Source of the DNA: Occallatibacter sp.
GTDB taxonomy: Bacteria; Acidobacteriota; Terriglobia; Terriglobales; Acidobacteriaceae
DNA length: 64,000 bases
Direction of reading: 5' to 3'
NCBI GenBank assembly: GCA_031296305.1
Contig: JARLFZ010000005.1
Span: 1 to 64,000, forward strand
How positions within the stretch are numbered: the stretch's first letter is position 1; the number at the start of each line of letters is the position of its first letter. Below, in pieces: positions 1 to 8,655 of this stretch. A model generated the notes under the pieces. It made no database searches. It saw only the letters and a program-made list of their open reading frames with translations, and was not told where the DNA came from. Made by a program: the position numbers and the translations under genes.

Positions 1-2
1 AG

Positions 3-770
3 GCCACCGAGACCTCGACGGCGGTGCGCCACGACATTCAAGCGATTGCGAAGCTGCGCGACGAGATTGCGCCGAACACGCTGCTGGTGGTGGACGGGAT
101 CACGGGCCTCGGCACCACGCATTTCGACGTGGATGGCTGGGGCATCGACGTGTTGATTGGCGGCTCGCAGAAGGCGGTGATGATTCCGCCTGGCCTCGCC
201 TATTTAAGTGTGAGCGAAAAGGCTTGGGCGGCGATGGAGACTAGCAAGAATCCGCGCTACTACTTTGACCTGCGCAAGGAGCGCAAAAACGCCGTCAAGG
301 GCGAGAGTGCCTACACGCCGGCGGTGGCGCTGGTGGCGGGATTGGGCGCGGCGCTCGATTACATTGCCGGACAGGCGGGTGGCGATCTCGAAAAAGGCCG
401 CATCGCGCTGATCGACAACGCGCAGGTAAACGCGGAGGCGACGCGTGCGGGCCTGGTGGCGCTGGGATTCACGTTGTTTGCGCCTACCGCTCCAGCGGCT
501 GCGGCCACTGCGGTTGCGGTGCCGGAGGGGATGGACTCGGGCACGGTGGTGAAGGCGCTGAAGGCAAAGTTTGCATTGGTCACGGCTAACGGCCAGGGCG
601 AGATGCAGGGCAAGATCTTCCGCGTAGCGCACCTCGGCTACTTCGACTATCTAGACACTGTGGCGCTGCTGGGCGCGATGGAGCACATTGCAAAAGACAC
701 CCTGGGGCTGCCGGTGAAGTGGGGCCAGGCGGTGGCGGCGGCGCAGGAAGTATACGCGAAGCGGAGCTAG
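3..770 (+). CDS. Class V PLP-dependent aminotransferase (alanine-glyoxylate / serine-pyruvate type), 5' truncated
   Basis: The reading frame is already open at the left edge, so the N-terminus lies outside the window; about 255 C-terminal residues remain. The first visible residues ATETSTAV match the ETSTGV loop of the alanine-glyoxylate/serine-pyruvate aminotransferase family. VVDGITGLG supplies the Asp that contacts the PLP pyridine nitrogen, and GGSQKAVMIPPG carries the expected Schiff-base lysine. The family moves an amino group between alanine or serine and glyoxylate, pyruvate or hydroxypyruvate in the cytoplasm. serA follows 87 bp downstream on the same strand, which suggests a role in serine/glycine metabolism, perhaps as the transaminase of a serine route. 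The exact substrate cannot be set from this fragment. Confidence 0.88.
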   Translation, partial: ATETSTAVRHDIQAIAKLRDEIAPNTLLVVDGITGLGTTHFDVDGWGIDVLIGGSQKAVMIPPGLAYLSVSEKAWAAMETSKNPRYYFDLRKERKNAVKGESAYTPAVALVAGLGAALDYIAGQAGGDLEKGRIALIDNAQVNAEATRAGLVALGFTLFAPTAPAAAATAVAVPEGMDSGTVVKALKAKFALVTANGQGEMQGKIFRVAHLGYFDYLDTVALLGAMEHIAKDTLGLPVKWGQAVAAAQEVYAKRS

Positions 771-783
771 CGGTGTTGGCGGG

Positions 784-840
784 GTTAGCGGAGTTAGGAA
801 GCCGAAGCAGTCTTTGGCTAACACCGCTAACTCCGCTAGC
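784..840. repeat. Inverted repeat between aminotransferase and serA
   Basis: Arms at 784-797 (gttagcggagttag) and 827-840 (ctaactccgctagc) pair at 13 of 14 positions around a 29-nt loop. Short units related to gttagcgg recur from about 765, so several alternative pairings are possible. There is no clear T tract, so this could be a transcript-stabilising hairpin, a small dispersed repeat or an operator for the helix-turn-helix protein encoded just downstream. Confidence 0.6.
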
Positions 841-857
841 ACCCCTCAAGAGGATTC

Positions 858-2702
858 ATGCCCGAACTGACTTTCGGAGAGAAGCTGCTGATCGCGCGCA
901 AGCAGCTCGATCTCTTTCAATACGAAATGGCGGAGCGGCTGGGGGTGCATCCCAACTCGCTCACCAAGTACGAGCGCGGCGAAGGCAAGCCGCACGCGGC
1001 GGTGGTGCGAATGTTCGACTTGCTGTGCGAGCAGCAGGGCATTCGCTTTGACGATTACGAGACGGCGTCCGCCACTGCGGGCGAGGGAATGAACAGGGGA
1101 GCAGCCATGAAGATCGTACTGGCGGAGAAGGTTTCTCCAGCGACGCTGGCCGTGTTTGCGGCCGAGCCGGGATGGGATGTGAAGACGCACGATCAGTTGC
1201 CCGATGGCCTGCCGGCGGCGCTGGTCGAGGCCGACGCGCTGGTGGTGCGCAGCGCCGTGCAGGTGGACGACGCGCTGATGGCGCAGGCGCCGAAGTTGCG
1301 CGTGATTGGCCGTGCCGGAGTGGGCGTGGACAACATCGACGCCGAAGCTGCCACGCGCCGCGGCATCGTGGTGATGAACACGCCGGGTGCGAACGCGGTT
1401 GCGGTTGCCGAGCTGACGATCGGCCTGATGATTGCGCTGGCCCGCAAGCTGCCTGCGGCCAACACGACCATGCACGCGGGCAAGTGGGAGAAGAAAAATC
1501 TGCAGGGCGTGGAGCTGCGCGGCAAAACGCTCGGCATTCTCGGCCTGGGGCGCATCGGGCTCGATGTGGCGCGGCGCGCGCGCGGGTTCGGGATGGAGAT
1601 ACTCGGCACCGACCCGTTCGTCTCAGCGGCCGTGGCACGCGAGAACGGCATTACCCTGGTTTCTATCGAAGAACTTTTCACGAAGGCCGACTATCTTACG
1701 TTGCACGTCGGCCTTACGCCGCAAACCCACGGCATTATCAATGCCAAAACTCTCACGGCCATGAAGAAGGGCGTGCGTATTATCAATTGCGCGCGCGGCG
1801 AGCTGGTGGTCGAAGCGGATCTGGTTGCAGCGCTCCAGAGCGGCCAGGTGGCGGGCGCGGCGCTCGATGTATTTACCGTTGAGCCGCCGAAGGAGTCGCC
1901 TTACTTCGCGCTCGACAACGTAATTCTCACGCCGCACATCGCGGGATCTACCGCTGAGGCGCAGGAGGCTGTGGGTATACAGATCGCGCAGCAGGTACGC
2001 GAGTATCTCAAGCTCGGCGTGGTACAGAACGCCGTCAATTTGCCTTCGCTGAGCCACGAGGAGTACTTGAAGCTCGCACCATTCATCGAGCTTGCGGGAC
2101 GTCTCGGATCGTTTCTTGCGCAAGCGGGCAAGGGAGGCATCGAGTCCATCGCGCTCATTTACGGGGGTGCATTGGGTGAAGTGAAAACCGAATTGGTGCG
2201 CAACGCGGCTATTGCCGGCTTGCTGCAGGGGTCGGAGAATGTGAACCGCATTAATGCGTTGGCCGTGGCCGCGGAGCGCGGCATTCGCGTGCACGAAGAA
2301 AAGGAAGAGAGCCATCGCGGCGGCGCGGCCACGGTGCTTACAGTGGTGTTGCACACCGCGCAGGGAGAAAGCCGCGCCAGCGCTACCGTGATTCACGGCG
2401 AGCAGCCGCGCCTATTGGCGTTTGACGGCATCGACGTGGAAGCGCCGCTCGAGGGCACATTGGTAGTTTGCCGCAACCTCGACGTACCGGGCGTCATCGG
2501 GCGCATCGGCACCATTCTGGGCCAGCAGGGCGTGAACATTGCAAACTTTGCGCTGGGCCGCGAGCGCGCGGGCGGAAAGCCCGTCAAGGCGCTTGCCGTG
2601 GTGCAAGTCGACGAGCCGGTTTCGGAATCGGTGCTGGAAGCGTTGAAGGTGATTGAGGCGCTGCTCGAGGCCCGATTAGTCAAGCTGACGAACGGGAAGT
2701 GA
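858..2702 (+). CDS. serA: D-3-phosphoglycerate dehydrogenase with an in-frame XRE helix-turn-helix N-terminus
   Basis: The 614-residue frame has two parts. Residues 1-65 form a Cro/C1-type helix-turn-helix (AERLGVHPNSLTKYERGEG). From residue 84 (ATG at 1107) it is a full-length SerA of about 531 residues: substrate/NAD domain with GLGRIG, INCARGE and PHIAGSTAEAQ, then the intervening domain and a C-terminal ACT domain starting near LVVCRNLDVPGVIGRIG. SerA oxidises 3-phosphoglycerate as the first step of serine synthesis; the ACT domain usually binds serine for feedback control. AGGGGAG at 1096-1102 sits correctly before the ATG at 1107, so SerA may also be made alone from the internal start. 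No stop separates the two parts. The longer form could be a DNA-binding, self-regulating enzyme, or the HTH may be a coupled small gene. SerA identity is firm; the fusion is inferred. Confidence 0.9.
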   Translation: MPELTFGEKLLIARKQLDLFQYEMAERLGVHPNSLTKYERGEGKPHAAVVRMFDLLCEQQGIRFDDYETASATAGEGMNRGAAMKIVLAEKVSPATLAVFAAEPGWDVKTHDQLPDGLPAALVEADALVVRSAVQVDDALMAQAPKLRVIGRAGVGVDNIDAEAATRRGIVVMNTPGANAVAVAELTIGLMIALARKLPAANTTMHAGKWEKKNLQGVELRGKTLGILGLGRIGLDVARRARGFGMEILGTDPFVSAAVARENGITLVSIEELFTKADYLTLHVGLTPQTHGIINAKTLTAMKKGVRIINCARGELVVEADLVAALQSGQVAGAALDVFTVEPPKESPYFALDNVILTPHIAGSTAEAQEAVGIQIAQQVREYLKLGVVQNAVNLPSLSHEEYLKLAPFIELAGRLGSFLAQAGKGGIESIALIYGGALGEVKTELVRNAAIAGLLQGSENVNRINALAVAAERGIRVHEEKEESHRGGAATVLTVVLHTAQGESRASATVIHGEQPRLLAFDGIDVEAPLEGTLVVCRNLDVPGVIGRIGTILGQQGVNIANFALGRERAGGKPVKALAVVQVDEPVSESVLEALKVIEALLEARLVKLTNGK

Positions 2703-2767
2703 GGAATCCTTGTCGATCATTTGTGCTGAGTCCTGGAGCTTCGGTGGATAAATGTGGAAAGAACAAC

Positions 2768-2813
2768 CGCAGGTCCTTCGACTCCTCGCTGCTCTCGTCG
2801 CTCAGGATGACAG
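2768..2813. repeat. Dispersed intergenic repeat (tccttcgactc...gctcaggatgac type)
   Basis: A short GC-rich intergenic sequence beginning ggtccttcgactcctcgct and ending gctcaggatgacag. It resembles a scattered non-coding repeat common in acidobacterial and related genomes. Only one copy was seen in this window. It is part of the 236-bp gap after serA, in which no gene was found. Confidence 0.4.
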
Positions 2814-2876
2814 ATGTATTTGTATTGCGAACTTTATAGGCAGGTAATTACTACGTTTTGGGTGAGCGAATATTAC

Positions 2877-2906
2877 GGCCCGGATTTCAAGAATGAGATC
2901 CGGGCC
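2877..2906 (-). terminator. Hairpin downstream of the M56 peptidase gene
   Basis: A perfect 9-bp stem, ggcccggat (2877-2885) and atccgggcc (2898-2906), with a 12-nt loop, lies 33 bp past the stop codon of the minus-strand M56 gene. On that strand only a weak AT-rich stretch follows, so termination may be imperfect. Confidence 0.5.
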
Positions 2907-2938
2907 GCGATGTTTATTTTGGAAATCTTATTCGACGG

Positions 2939-5425
2939 TTAGTCGACGCGAATACTTCCTGAACCTGTTTGAACGCGCACTTCCGGTCCGCCGCCGTTCA
3001 GTTGCGCATGCAGGTGATGTTTGTCCATGGAAGTTTGCGTTGTCGCCGCCTTGGTTGAGATGCTGCCCGATCCGGCGGACGCGTCAAGATCGATGGGCGC
3101 ATTACCTGTCGCGAGCTCGATGTTGCCCGATCCCGTCTGCAGCCTCCAGGGCGACGAAGGTGTGCCTTCAGCCTTGATTGTGCCGGAGCCGGTTTGGGCA
3201 GTGAGGCCGCCGTGCACGCCTTTCAAATCGATAGTGCCTGAGCCTGTCTGCGCCTTCGCGTCGCCTTGGCCGGTGCCGTCGATTGTGACATTGCCGGAAC
3301 CTGTCTGAACCTTGAAGCCACCTTCGATTCCGGTGGCCATGATATTGCCGGAGCCGGCGGTCAACTTTGCATCCTGCCCGACGCCGGTGTCGCTGATGTT
3401 GCCTGAACCGGTCGTGGCATTGAGGGCTGTGTCGGCCGGAGCCTCAATGACGTAACTGATGCTGATGTTGTGCAGGTTTTCCTGGTGCCCGCCAATGTGG
3501 ATGGTATTTCCTTGCTGCTCAATGGGAGGATTGGCGGCGATCTGTTGCGCCTGCGCCGGATCGCCATCGTGATTCACCTTGACGATGCCATGGATATGAA
3601 TCTGGTTGGCAGGGCCGCGGGTGAACGTAACGTTGCCCGAGCCGGTGCTGACCGAGAGGTCGAGCTTGCCGCTGAACGTCAAGTTGCGATCGAAGGTCGT
3701 TTCAGCGGCGGCTGGTTCGGCGACACTAGCCTGGAAAAACAGCGCGTGTCCGAAATTGTTGAGCATGGCAAGCAGTTCACCGCCGGAACCATTCGCTGCG
3801 CGGCCATCAGAGCCGCTCGGCGCTTCCGATGACGGCACATCGATGTGAGTCGCGGGAATATCGATGTGCTTGGCGGGGATATCGATTTGCCTGGCTGGGA
3901 TGTCTATTTGTTTGGCCGGAATGTCAATGTGCTTTGCCGATATGTCGATGTGCCTCGCTGGGATATCGATGTGCTTCGCCGCAATGTCAATTGGCCTCTC
4001 CGGCGAGCCAGCGTTAAGCGGCGGGACAACCACATGTATAGCAGGCACGTCGACATGCACAGCGGGGACGTCGACGTGGACGGCAGGAACATCGATGTGT
4101 TGCGCCGGCACTTTCACGTGAACCGCAGGCACTGCGACATGAACGGCAGGAACGTCGACGTGGGTGGGCGCGGCCGGCGCGGCGGGAACTGCAGGCGCTG
4201 CAACGGAACTGGGCGCGGGCGTTTGCGGCGGCGCCGGCACGGCCTCAGGTGCGGCAGGCGCCACGTTAGAAGGGGCAGCAGGCTGCGCGGGTGACTGGCT
4301 CGAAGCGGACGCGGATTCCTGCGTTTGCGCTGCGGCTGTCACGCGTACAAATGTGGCGGCGGCAAACAGGACCACGGGAACGAGCAGGGCAGTGGCAAGC
4401 GTGCGACGGCTTGCGGTGAAGGCTTGGCGGAACGCACCCTCGTTAAACAGGCGCTCGATGCGATGCGAGAGATTCGATGAACGGGCCATGGCTACTCCAA
4501 ATTCGGTTAGGTGCGGCGCGGCCGCGAATTCGAGGAGGATCTGGGCATAAGAGGCGCGGCTGGCCGCTTGCTCTAGACCGGAGCGGTCGCTGATGGCCTC
4601 AGCCAGATCGGAGAGTTGGCGTTTGATCCACCATCCCAGGGGACTGAACCAGACGATGGCGGCGTAGAGGCCGGCAAGGGCCTGCAAATAGAAATCGCCC
4701 TGGCGGATGTGCGAGCGCTCGTGGGCAAGAACGATGCGCAATTTCTCGCTGTCCCATTCCATGTAGTCGGCGGGCAGGATGACAGAAAAACCAATGGTGA
4801 CGGGTGAGGAGACGGCGGCGCTCGCGCGCAGACGGAGGCCGTGGGTCGCCGACAGATCAGTTGAAACCGGCCGAGCCGACCGCCAGAGAAGGAAGGCGCG
4901 CATCAGTCCGTAAACGAGCCGGACAAGAAGCAGGACGGAGATGGCGAGATAGAGAAGCGCCGCTGCCGCGAAGATTGAGAGAGCTTGAAACGCGGGCGCC
5001 GGTGGAGCGGGTACTTCCTTAACAGGAGGAACGGTGAAATCAGCGGGCACGGCTGCGGGGGAACCGTCGTGATGCGGGCGCGTCGCCGCGGGTGCAGCGA
5101 ATTTCGTGAAATGTTGCGGCGCGGCCGGCGCGATGGGCTGCGAAGGTTGTGGGGCTACACTCTGTTCGGGGAGCGGCGCGGGAGTTACCGGCGCGGCCCG
5201 ATGCATGAAGGCGGGCAGGACCAGCGTAGCGCGGGGCAGGCGCGATGCAATCGGTAAAAGCAGCGGCATCAAGAAGGCCGCGGCGAGCACCAGGGTCCAC
5301 GCACATTTGAGAGCGAGCGCGTTGCGGACGCGGAAGATGCGCAGGATTAGCCAAACGCCGATGGCGAGAGCCAGTGACCGCAGGGCGGCGTCGGGCAATG
5401 CGGAGATTATTGAGGCGACGGTCAT
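2939..5425 (-). CDS. BlaR1-type M56 membrane metallopeptidase with heptapeptide repeats and a DUF4097 C-terminus
   Basis: 828 residues. The N-terminus has hydrophobic membrane segments (about residues 15-62 and 148-180), then an M56 peptidase core with the zinc motif HERSH (HExxH) at 235-239 and a further membrane span near 340-365. Next comes an Ala/Pro-rich linker and about 16 tandem seven-residue units of the type HIDIPAK (residues about 419-530), a feature unknown to me in BlaR1. The C-terminal 240 residues have many TGSGNI/TGSGSI motifs typical of DUF4097/DUF2807 beta-helical domains. BlaR1 proteins cleave the partner BlaI repressor on sensing an external signal. The start overlaps the stop of blaI by 4 bp, so the two are co-transcribed. 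A sensor-protease role is inferred; the ligand is unknown, and the repeats and beta-helix may form an outer sensing domain. Confidence 0.82.
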   Translation of the reverse strand: MTVASIISALPDAALRSLALAIGVWLILRIFRVRNALALKCAWTLVLAAAFLMPLLLPIASRLPRATLVLPAFMHRAAPVTPAPLPEQSVAPQPSQPIAPAAPQHFTKFAAPAATRPHHDGSPAAVPADFTVPPVKEVPAPPAPAFQALSIFAAAALLYLAISVLLLVRLVYGLMRAFLLWRSARPVSTDLSATHGLRLRASAAVSSPVTIGFSVILPADYMEWDSEKLRIVLAHERSHIRQGDFYLQALAGLYAAIVWFSPLGWWIKRQLSDLAEAISDRSGLEQAASRASYAQILLEFAAAPHLTEFGVAMARSSNLSHRIERLFNEGAFRQAFTASRRTLATALLVPVVLFAAATFVRVTAAAQTQESASASSQSPAQPAAPSNVAPAAPEAVPAPPQTPAPSSVAAPAVPAAPAAPTHVDVPAVHVAVPAVHVKVPAQHIDVPAVHVDVPAVHVDVPAIHVVVPPLNAGSPERPIDIAAKHIDIPARHIDISAKHIDIPAKQIDIPARQIDIPAKHIDIPATHIDVPSSEAPSGSDGRAANGSGGELLAMLNNFGHALFFQASVAEPAAAETTFDRNLTFSGKLDLSVSTGSGNVTFTRGPANQIHIHGIVKVNHDGDPAQAQQIAANPPIEQQGNTIHIGGHQENLHNISISYVIEAPADTALNATTGSGNISDTGVGQDAKLTAGSGNIMATGIEGGFKVQTGSGNVTIDGTGQGDAKAQTGSGTIDLKGVHGGLTAQTGSGTIKAEGTPSSPWRLQTGSGNIELATGNAPIDLDASAGSGSISTKAATTQTSMDKHHLHAQLNGGGPEVRVQTGSGSIRVD

Positions 5426-5865
5426 TTGCGGGCCTCCTTGGCTTTGCTGTGGGCAGCGCGGACCGAGCGGTCCTCGCGTTGCCGCACTTCTGCGATACGC
5501 GCGGCCAGGCGTTGCAGTTCCGCGCGATCGAGGACTTTGGAGTCAACCATGCCGACCAGCAGTTCTTCGACAGAACCCTCACAGAACCAGTCGACAATGC
5601 GTTTGACGGCGCGGCTGGCCACGCGCTGGCGGGATTCTGCGGAGCTATACAAAAAGGTGCGATTATCAACGGAGTGCGCGAGGTAGCCTTTTTCTTCAAG
5701 GCGGCGCAGCACGGTGCGTACAGTGGAATCCTTCAGAGGGCGGTCGAGCTCTTCGCGTACCTGTTCGGCAGTGACTGCGCCCAGCCGCCATACGATCGAG
5801 AGGATGTCCCTCTCCAGCTCTCCCAGCTCCGCGGGATCATGTCCGGATTGAGTGTTACTTGCCAT
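5422..5865 (-). CDS. BlaI/MecI-family transcriptional repressor
   Basis: 147 residues from the ATG at 5865. The N-terminal half is a winged-helix domain (LGELERDILSIVWRLG, then VREELDRPLKDSTVRTVL as recognition helix), and the C-terminal half is helical and charged, as in the BlaI dimerisation region. Members repress their own operon and are inactivated when the partner M56 protease cleaves them. The stop codon overlaps the M56 start (ATGA), giving the standard blaI-blaR1 arrangement. A 17-bp palindrome lies just upstream of the chosen start. The open frame extends further upstream, but those residues do not match the family, so the internal ATG was chosen. No beta-lactamase gene is nearby, so antibiotic sensing should not be assumed. 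Confidence 0.9.
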   Translation of the reverse strand: MASNTQSGHDPAELGELERDILSIVWRLGAVTAEQVREELDRPLKDSTVRTVLRRLEEKGYLAHSVDNRTFLYSSAESRQRVASRAVKRIVDWFCEGSVEELLVGMVDSKVLDRAELQRLAARIAEVRQREDRSVRAAHSKAKEARK

Positions 5866-5867
5866 AG

Positions 5868-5884
5868 TGTTACTGAATGTAACA
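5868..5884. promoter_or_regulatory. Candidate BlaI operator
   Basis: TGTTAC-TGAAT-GTAACA is a perfect 6-bp inverted repeat with a 5-bp spacer. It lies 2 bp upstream of the blaI start codon, where a bound repressor would block its own expression. Known BlaI/MecI sites are palindromes rich in TACA/TGTA, which this resembles. A second gtgttac copy at 5853-5859 lies inside the blaI start region. Confidence 0.6.
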
Positions 5885-5996
5885 TACAAAGACGGTCGGC
5901 TGTCAAGGGGGATTCTGAAGATTTCCGCCGGATTCTTTTCTCGATTGCAGGTCGCGCCAAGCCGGGCGAGAATAGTAGCGAGCATTGGAGGTGCGC

Positions 5997-6401
5997 ATGA
6001 AAAAGCCCGTCCCCACAGAATCTGCCTCAGCCTTCATCGACGCGAAGATCAGCCAACTTGGCGACTGGCGCGGCAAAGCGCTGGCCAGGGTGCGTGAACT
6101 CATTCACCAAGCCGACCCTGAGGTCATCGAAGAATCGAAGTGGATGGGAGTTCCCGTCTGGTCGCACGGCGGCATTCTTTGCACGGGAGAGACCTACAAG
6201 AGCGTCGTCAAGATGACCTTTGCCAAAGGCGCGTCGCTGCCGGACCCTGCCGGCCTGTTCAATTCCTCGCTCGCGGGAAATGTGCGGCGCGCCATCGACA
6301 TTCACGAAGGCGAGAAGATCAAAGAGGCGGCGCTGAAGGATCTAATTCGCGCCGCAGTGGCGCTCAATCTAAAGGGCAAAGACAAGACAAAGACCAAGTG
6401 A
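5997..6401 (+). CDS. DUF1801 domain protein
   Basis: 134 residues from the ATG at 5997, which follows a good ribosome site (ggagg at 5987-5991). The sequence RVRELIHQADPEVIEESKW, MGVPVWSHGGILC and KMTFAKGASLPDP is characteristic of DUF1801 (YdhG/YjbR-like fold), a small cytoplasmic domain often found alone in soil bacteria. Its biochemical role is not established. It is transcribed away from blaI, and the two genes share a short upstream region. Confidence 0.85.
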   Translation: MKKPVPTESASAFIDAKISQLGDWRGKALARVRELIHQADPEVIEESKWMGVPVWSHGGILCTGETYKSVVKMTFAKGASLPDPAGLFNSSLAGNVRRAIDIHEGEKIKEAALKDLIRAAVALNLKGKDKTKTK

Positions 6402-6512
6402 TGGATTCGCGCGATCCCACATCTCACAACCGAGATGCGGGGTACTCGGATTGTGGTTAGTTGAATTCTTTCGTGTGTGCACTGCTGACGAAATTCTTGT
6501 GCCTTGCAGTGA

Positions 6513-7742
6513 TTACTCTGTCGGGTCGGTGATGCGGCCCATGAAGAGGATGGCTCCGCTCGCGTTATCCCGGATGAGGAACAGGAAGGGATGGTCGGCG
6601 GTGAAGATAATTGGCGGCGGCGGAGGGGTCCGGGATTGCATGGCCGTGGCCATCTCCATGATTACTGCCGTGGCCGCCGCGGCTTCGGTGCCGTTCTCGT
6701 CAAGATCGATGTAGGCCTTGTGGATGGCGGCGGAGATGACGAGGCTCTTGTCGCCTGTCATCCCGGAGAAGTCGGCGCTGTTTCCGTCGAAGGCGGTTTT
6801 CATTCCCAGGTCTTTGAGCGTGGAGCTGAGCTCGAACTGCTGGGTGATCTTAAAGCGCGGCAGGTGGACGATCACCTCGTGCTCGTAGCTGAGCGCTGCG
6901 GTCCACTTGTCAAGATTCGATGCCGAGAGCGAGCGCTCCAGGGCGGGCAAACCGTCGACGCTGTTGGGAAGCAGGATCAACATCGAGATTTCGTCTTTCT
7001 CGTATGGCATCAGAAGCGCCTGGAAGGACGGGCCCTTCAAGTAGTAATAGCCTCCTGAGTTGTACATGGTGGGGGCTTGAATCGTTTTGCTCGCTGAAAG
7101 ATGAAAATCCTTGTTTTCAGTTGCGCTCTTGCTGAACTGATCGGCCCACGCCGCCTTGAAATAGATGGCATTGGTGAGAATCAGGCGGGAGAGCGGCGTG
7201 ACGGTGCCGGGGCCGAGCAGGTTCTGAATCTTGTTATTGGTCTGCTTTTCGACCCACTGATTGATGGTGACACGCACGCTGTCGGGAGCGGACTTGAACT
7301 CGACGGGGTGAAATCCCGCGCCGTAATTTGTCTGGACCAGCTTGAGATATGCGGGCAGGAAATTTTCATCCTTCTCGGCCCAAAGCGCGTCGGCCACTCT
7401 GAGAGCGTATCCCGGGTGGGGCGCATTCATGCCAGCCAGCAGTGTGCCGATGGCCGGATGCAGACGCTCCGGCGGCAGCGTGAAGTGAAAGACGCGCGCC
7501 ATCTCGGTGGCCGTTTGGCCGTGCGCGCCGGCGTAGGTCATGGCGAAGGCCGTGGAGATGCTTTCTGGCGAGAAGAAGAGATTGCCGGGTTGTGAGCTGA
7601 GCCGGCCGTAGAGATCGACAGCGAAGGCATTGCTGCCTCTGACGGCTTCGTCCTGATCGGCGCTCGCGGCGGGCGACGCCTTGGCGGCAACGAGCGCCGA
7701 ACCACAGAACAACGCGAGAAGAAGAGAAAACAGCGGCTTCAT
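6513..7742 (-). CDS. Secreted inhibitory serpin
   Basis: 409 residues from the ATG at 7742 with a signal peptide (MKPLFSLLLALFCGSALVAA). The body has the serpin fold signatures FAVDLYGRLSSQPGNLFFSPESIS-like near the N-terminus, LILTNAIYFKAAW in the middle and HPFLFLIRDNASGAILFMGR at the end. The reactive-loop hinge ENGTEAAAATA has the small residues needed for loop insertion, so it should inhibit by the trapping mechanism. Counting 17 residues from the hinge Glu puts Ala at P1, with Thr at P1', which suggests elastase-like targets; that assignment is approximate. A run of five prolines follows the loop. It probably protects cell-surface or secreted proteins from proteases. It stands alone with no linked protease gene. 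Confidence 0.93.
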   Translation of the reverse strand: MKPLFSLLLALFCGSALVAAKASPAASADQDEAVRGSNAFAVDLYGRLSSQPGNLFFSPESISTAFAMTYAGAHGQTATEMARVFHFTLPPERLHPAIGTLLAGMNAPHPGYALRVADALWAEKDENFLPAYLKLVQTNYGAGFHPVEFKSAPDSVRVTINQWVEKQTNNKIQNLLGPGTVTPLSRLILTNAIYFKAAWADQFSKSATENKDFHLSASKTIQAPTMYNSGGYYYLKGPSFQALLMPYEKDEISMLILLPNSVDGLPALERSLSASNLDKWTAALSYEHEVIVHLPRFKITQQFELSSTLKDLGMKTAFDGNSADFSGMTGDKSLVISAAIHKAYIDLDENGTEAAAATAVIMEMATAMQSRTPPPPPIIFTADHPFLFLIRDNASGAILFMGRITDPTE

Positions 7743-7900
7743 GGAGAGCCCCCTTGGACCGATGTGCAAAAAGGCATCTGCTGATCGTAGATCCAAACAG
7801 GGATCGCAGCAGGCAGCCTTTCTTGCAATAAAAAATCGCGGCCCACAAATTCAACAGAGATGCTAGAACTGGTTGTTCAAATCCTCGGAGCCGATTGAAA

Positions 7901-7974
7901 AACATCCCTCAGGGGCTAAAGCCCAAGGCTTTGTGCGTCTTTTGCGGCACGACTTAAGTCGTGCCCTTTCACGG
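7901..7974. repeat. Dispersed repeat family A, copy 1
   Basis: Contains two small hairpins in tandem: ggggctaaagccc, then after a T-rich spacer gcacgacttaagtcgtgc followed by cc. Similar modules occur at 19208-19270, 20574-20640 and 36728-36831, always between genes. Confidence 0.75.
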
Positions 7975-8010
7975 CATCCCTAATGCAGGCGCCAATTGAT
8001 GCGGCCACTT

Positions 8011-8499
8011 CTAACCCATCAGGCCCTTGTGTCCAAGCCAGACGCGGAGATAAGAGGCCTGGCCGAGATGCAGTGTCTCGCGGATGGCCATGAAGCTGAC
8101 CGTACCGCTAATCTTTCCGTCGAGACTGGGCGGACCCTGGGTCGCGGGCTGAGCCAACAAATCTTCCGAAACCGATTCGAGTGTGGCCGCCAGTGCGTGC
8201 CCGGACTCGCTCCAGATGCTGAGCATCGACTCTGGCGACGGGTACGCGGAGTCTTCCAGGAGTTTCTTGCCGCGCCCAAAGATCTCAAGCTCTGGTGGCC
8301 CCCACTCGACGCCGATGAAATGGAGGATGCGGCCACGACAATAAGCCAAGTGGCCCATGATCCACGCCATGTGATTTAGCTTCCCGTCGGGGCGCTTGAG
8401 CCATTCTTCCGGCGAGAGGTCGCTGGCGGTCTCCTTCAGCGTCTTCGAGTTGAAGCGGTAGTTTTCAGCGGCGGTGGCGATAACAGCAGGGACAGGCAT
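8011..8499 (-). CDS. DinB-superfamily protein
   Basis: 162 residues from the ATG at 8499. It has the DinB/YfiT four-helix pattern: LNHMAWIMGHLAYCRGRIL holds the first metal-type His, and TVSFMAIRETLHLGQASYLR the C-terminal His pair region. Many members are small thiol-dependent S-transferases or hydrolases using mycothiol or bacillithiol; others have no known activity. The frame is open upstream to 8610, but those residues look non-coding and the internal ATG starts the conserved region. No operon partner is evident: efp lies upstream on the same strand, 156 bp away, with its own start. Confidence 0.8.
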   Translation of the reverse strand: MPVPAVIATAAENYRFNSKTLKETASDLSPEEWLKRPDGKLNHMAWIMGHLAYCRGRILHFIGVEWGPPELEIFGRGKKLLEDSAYPSPESMLSIWSESGHALAATLESVSEDLLAQPATQGPPSLDGKISGTVSFMAIRETLHLGQASYLRVWLGHKGLMG

Positions 8500-8655
8500 G
8501 GGCTCTCCATTTGCGGCGGGATGCGCGCGGTCGATGCGCGGGAGGATGCTTACCGAATACCTGATCGAGGCGACTGCGGTCAAGCGACGCAAAAAAAGTG
8601 CGGGCATCAAAAAAGGCGTCCCGAAGAACGCCGTTCTTGAAAAGGCAATGAATCT

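Noticed and set aside
3829..4294. Cys- or Asp-rich repeat frames on the + strand
   Set aside because: They are antisense shadows of the heptapeptide repeats in the M56 gene.
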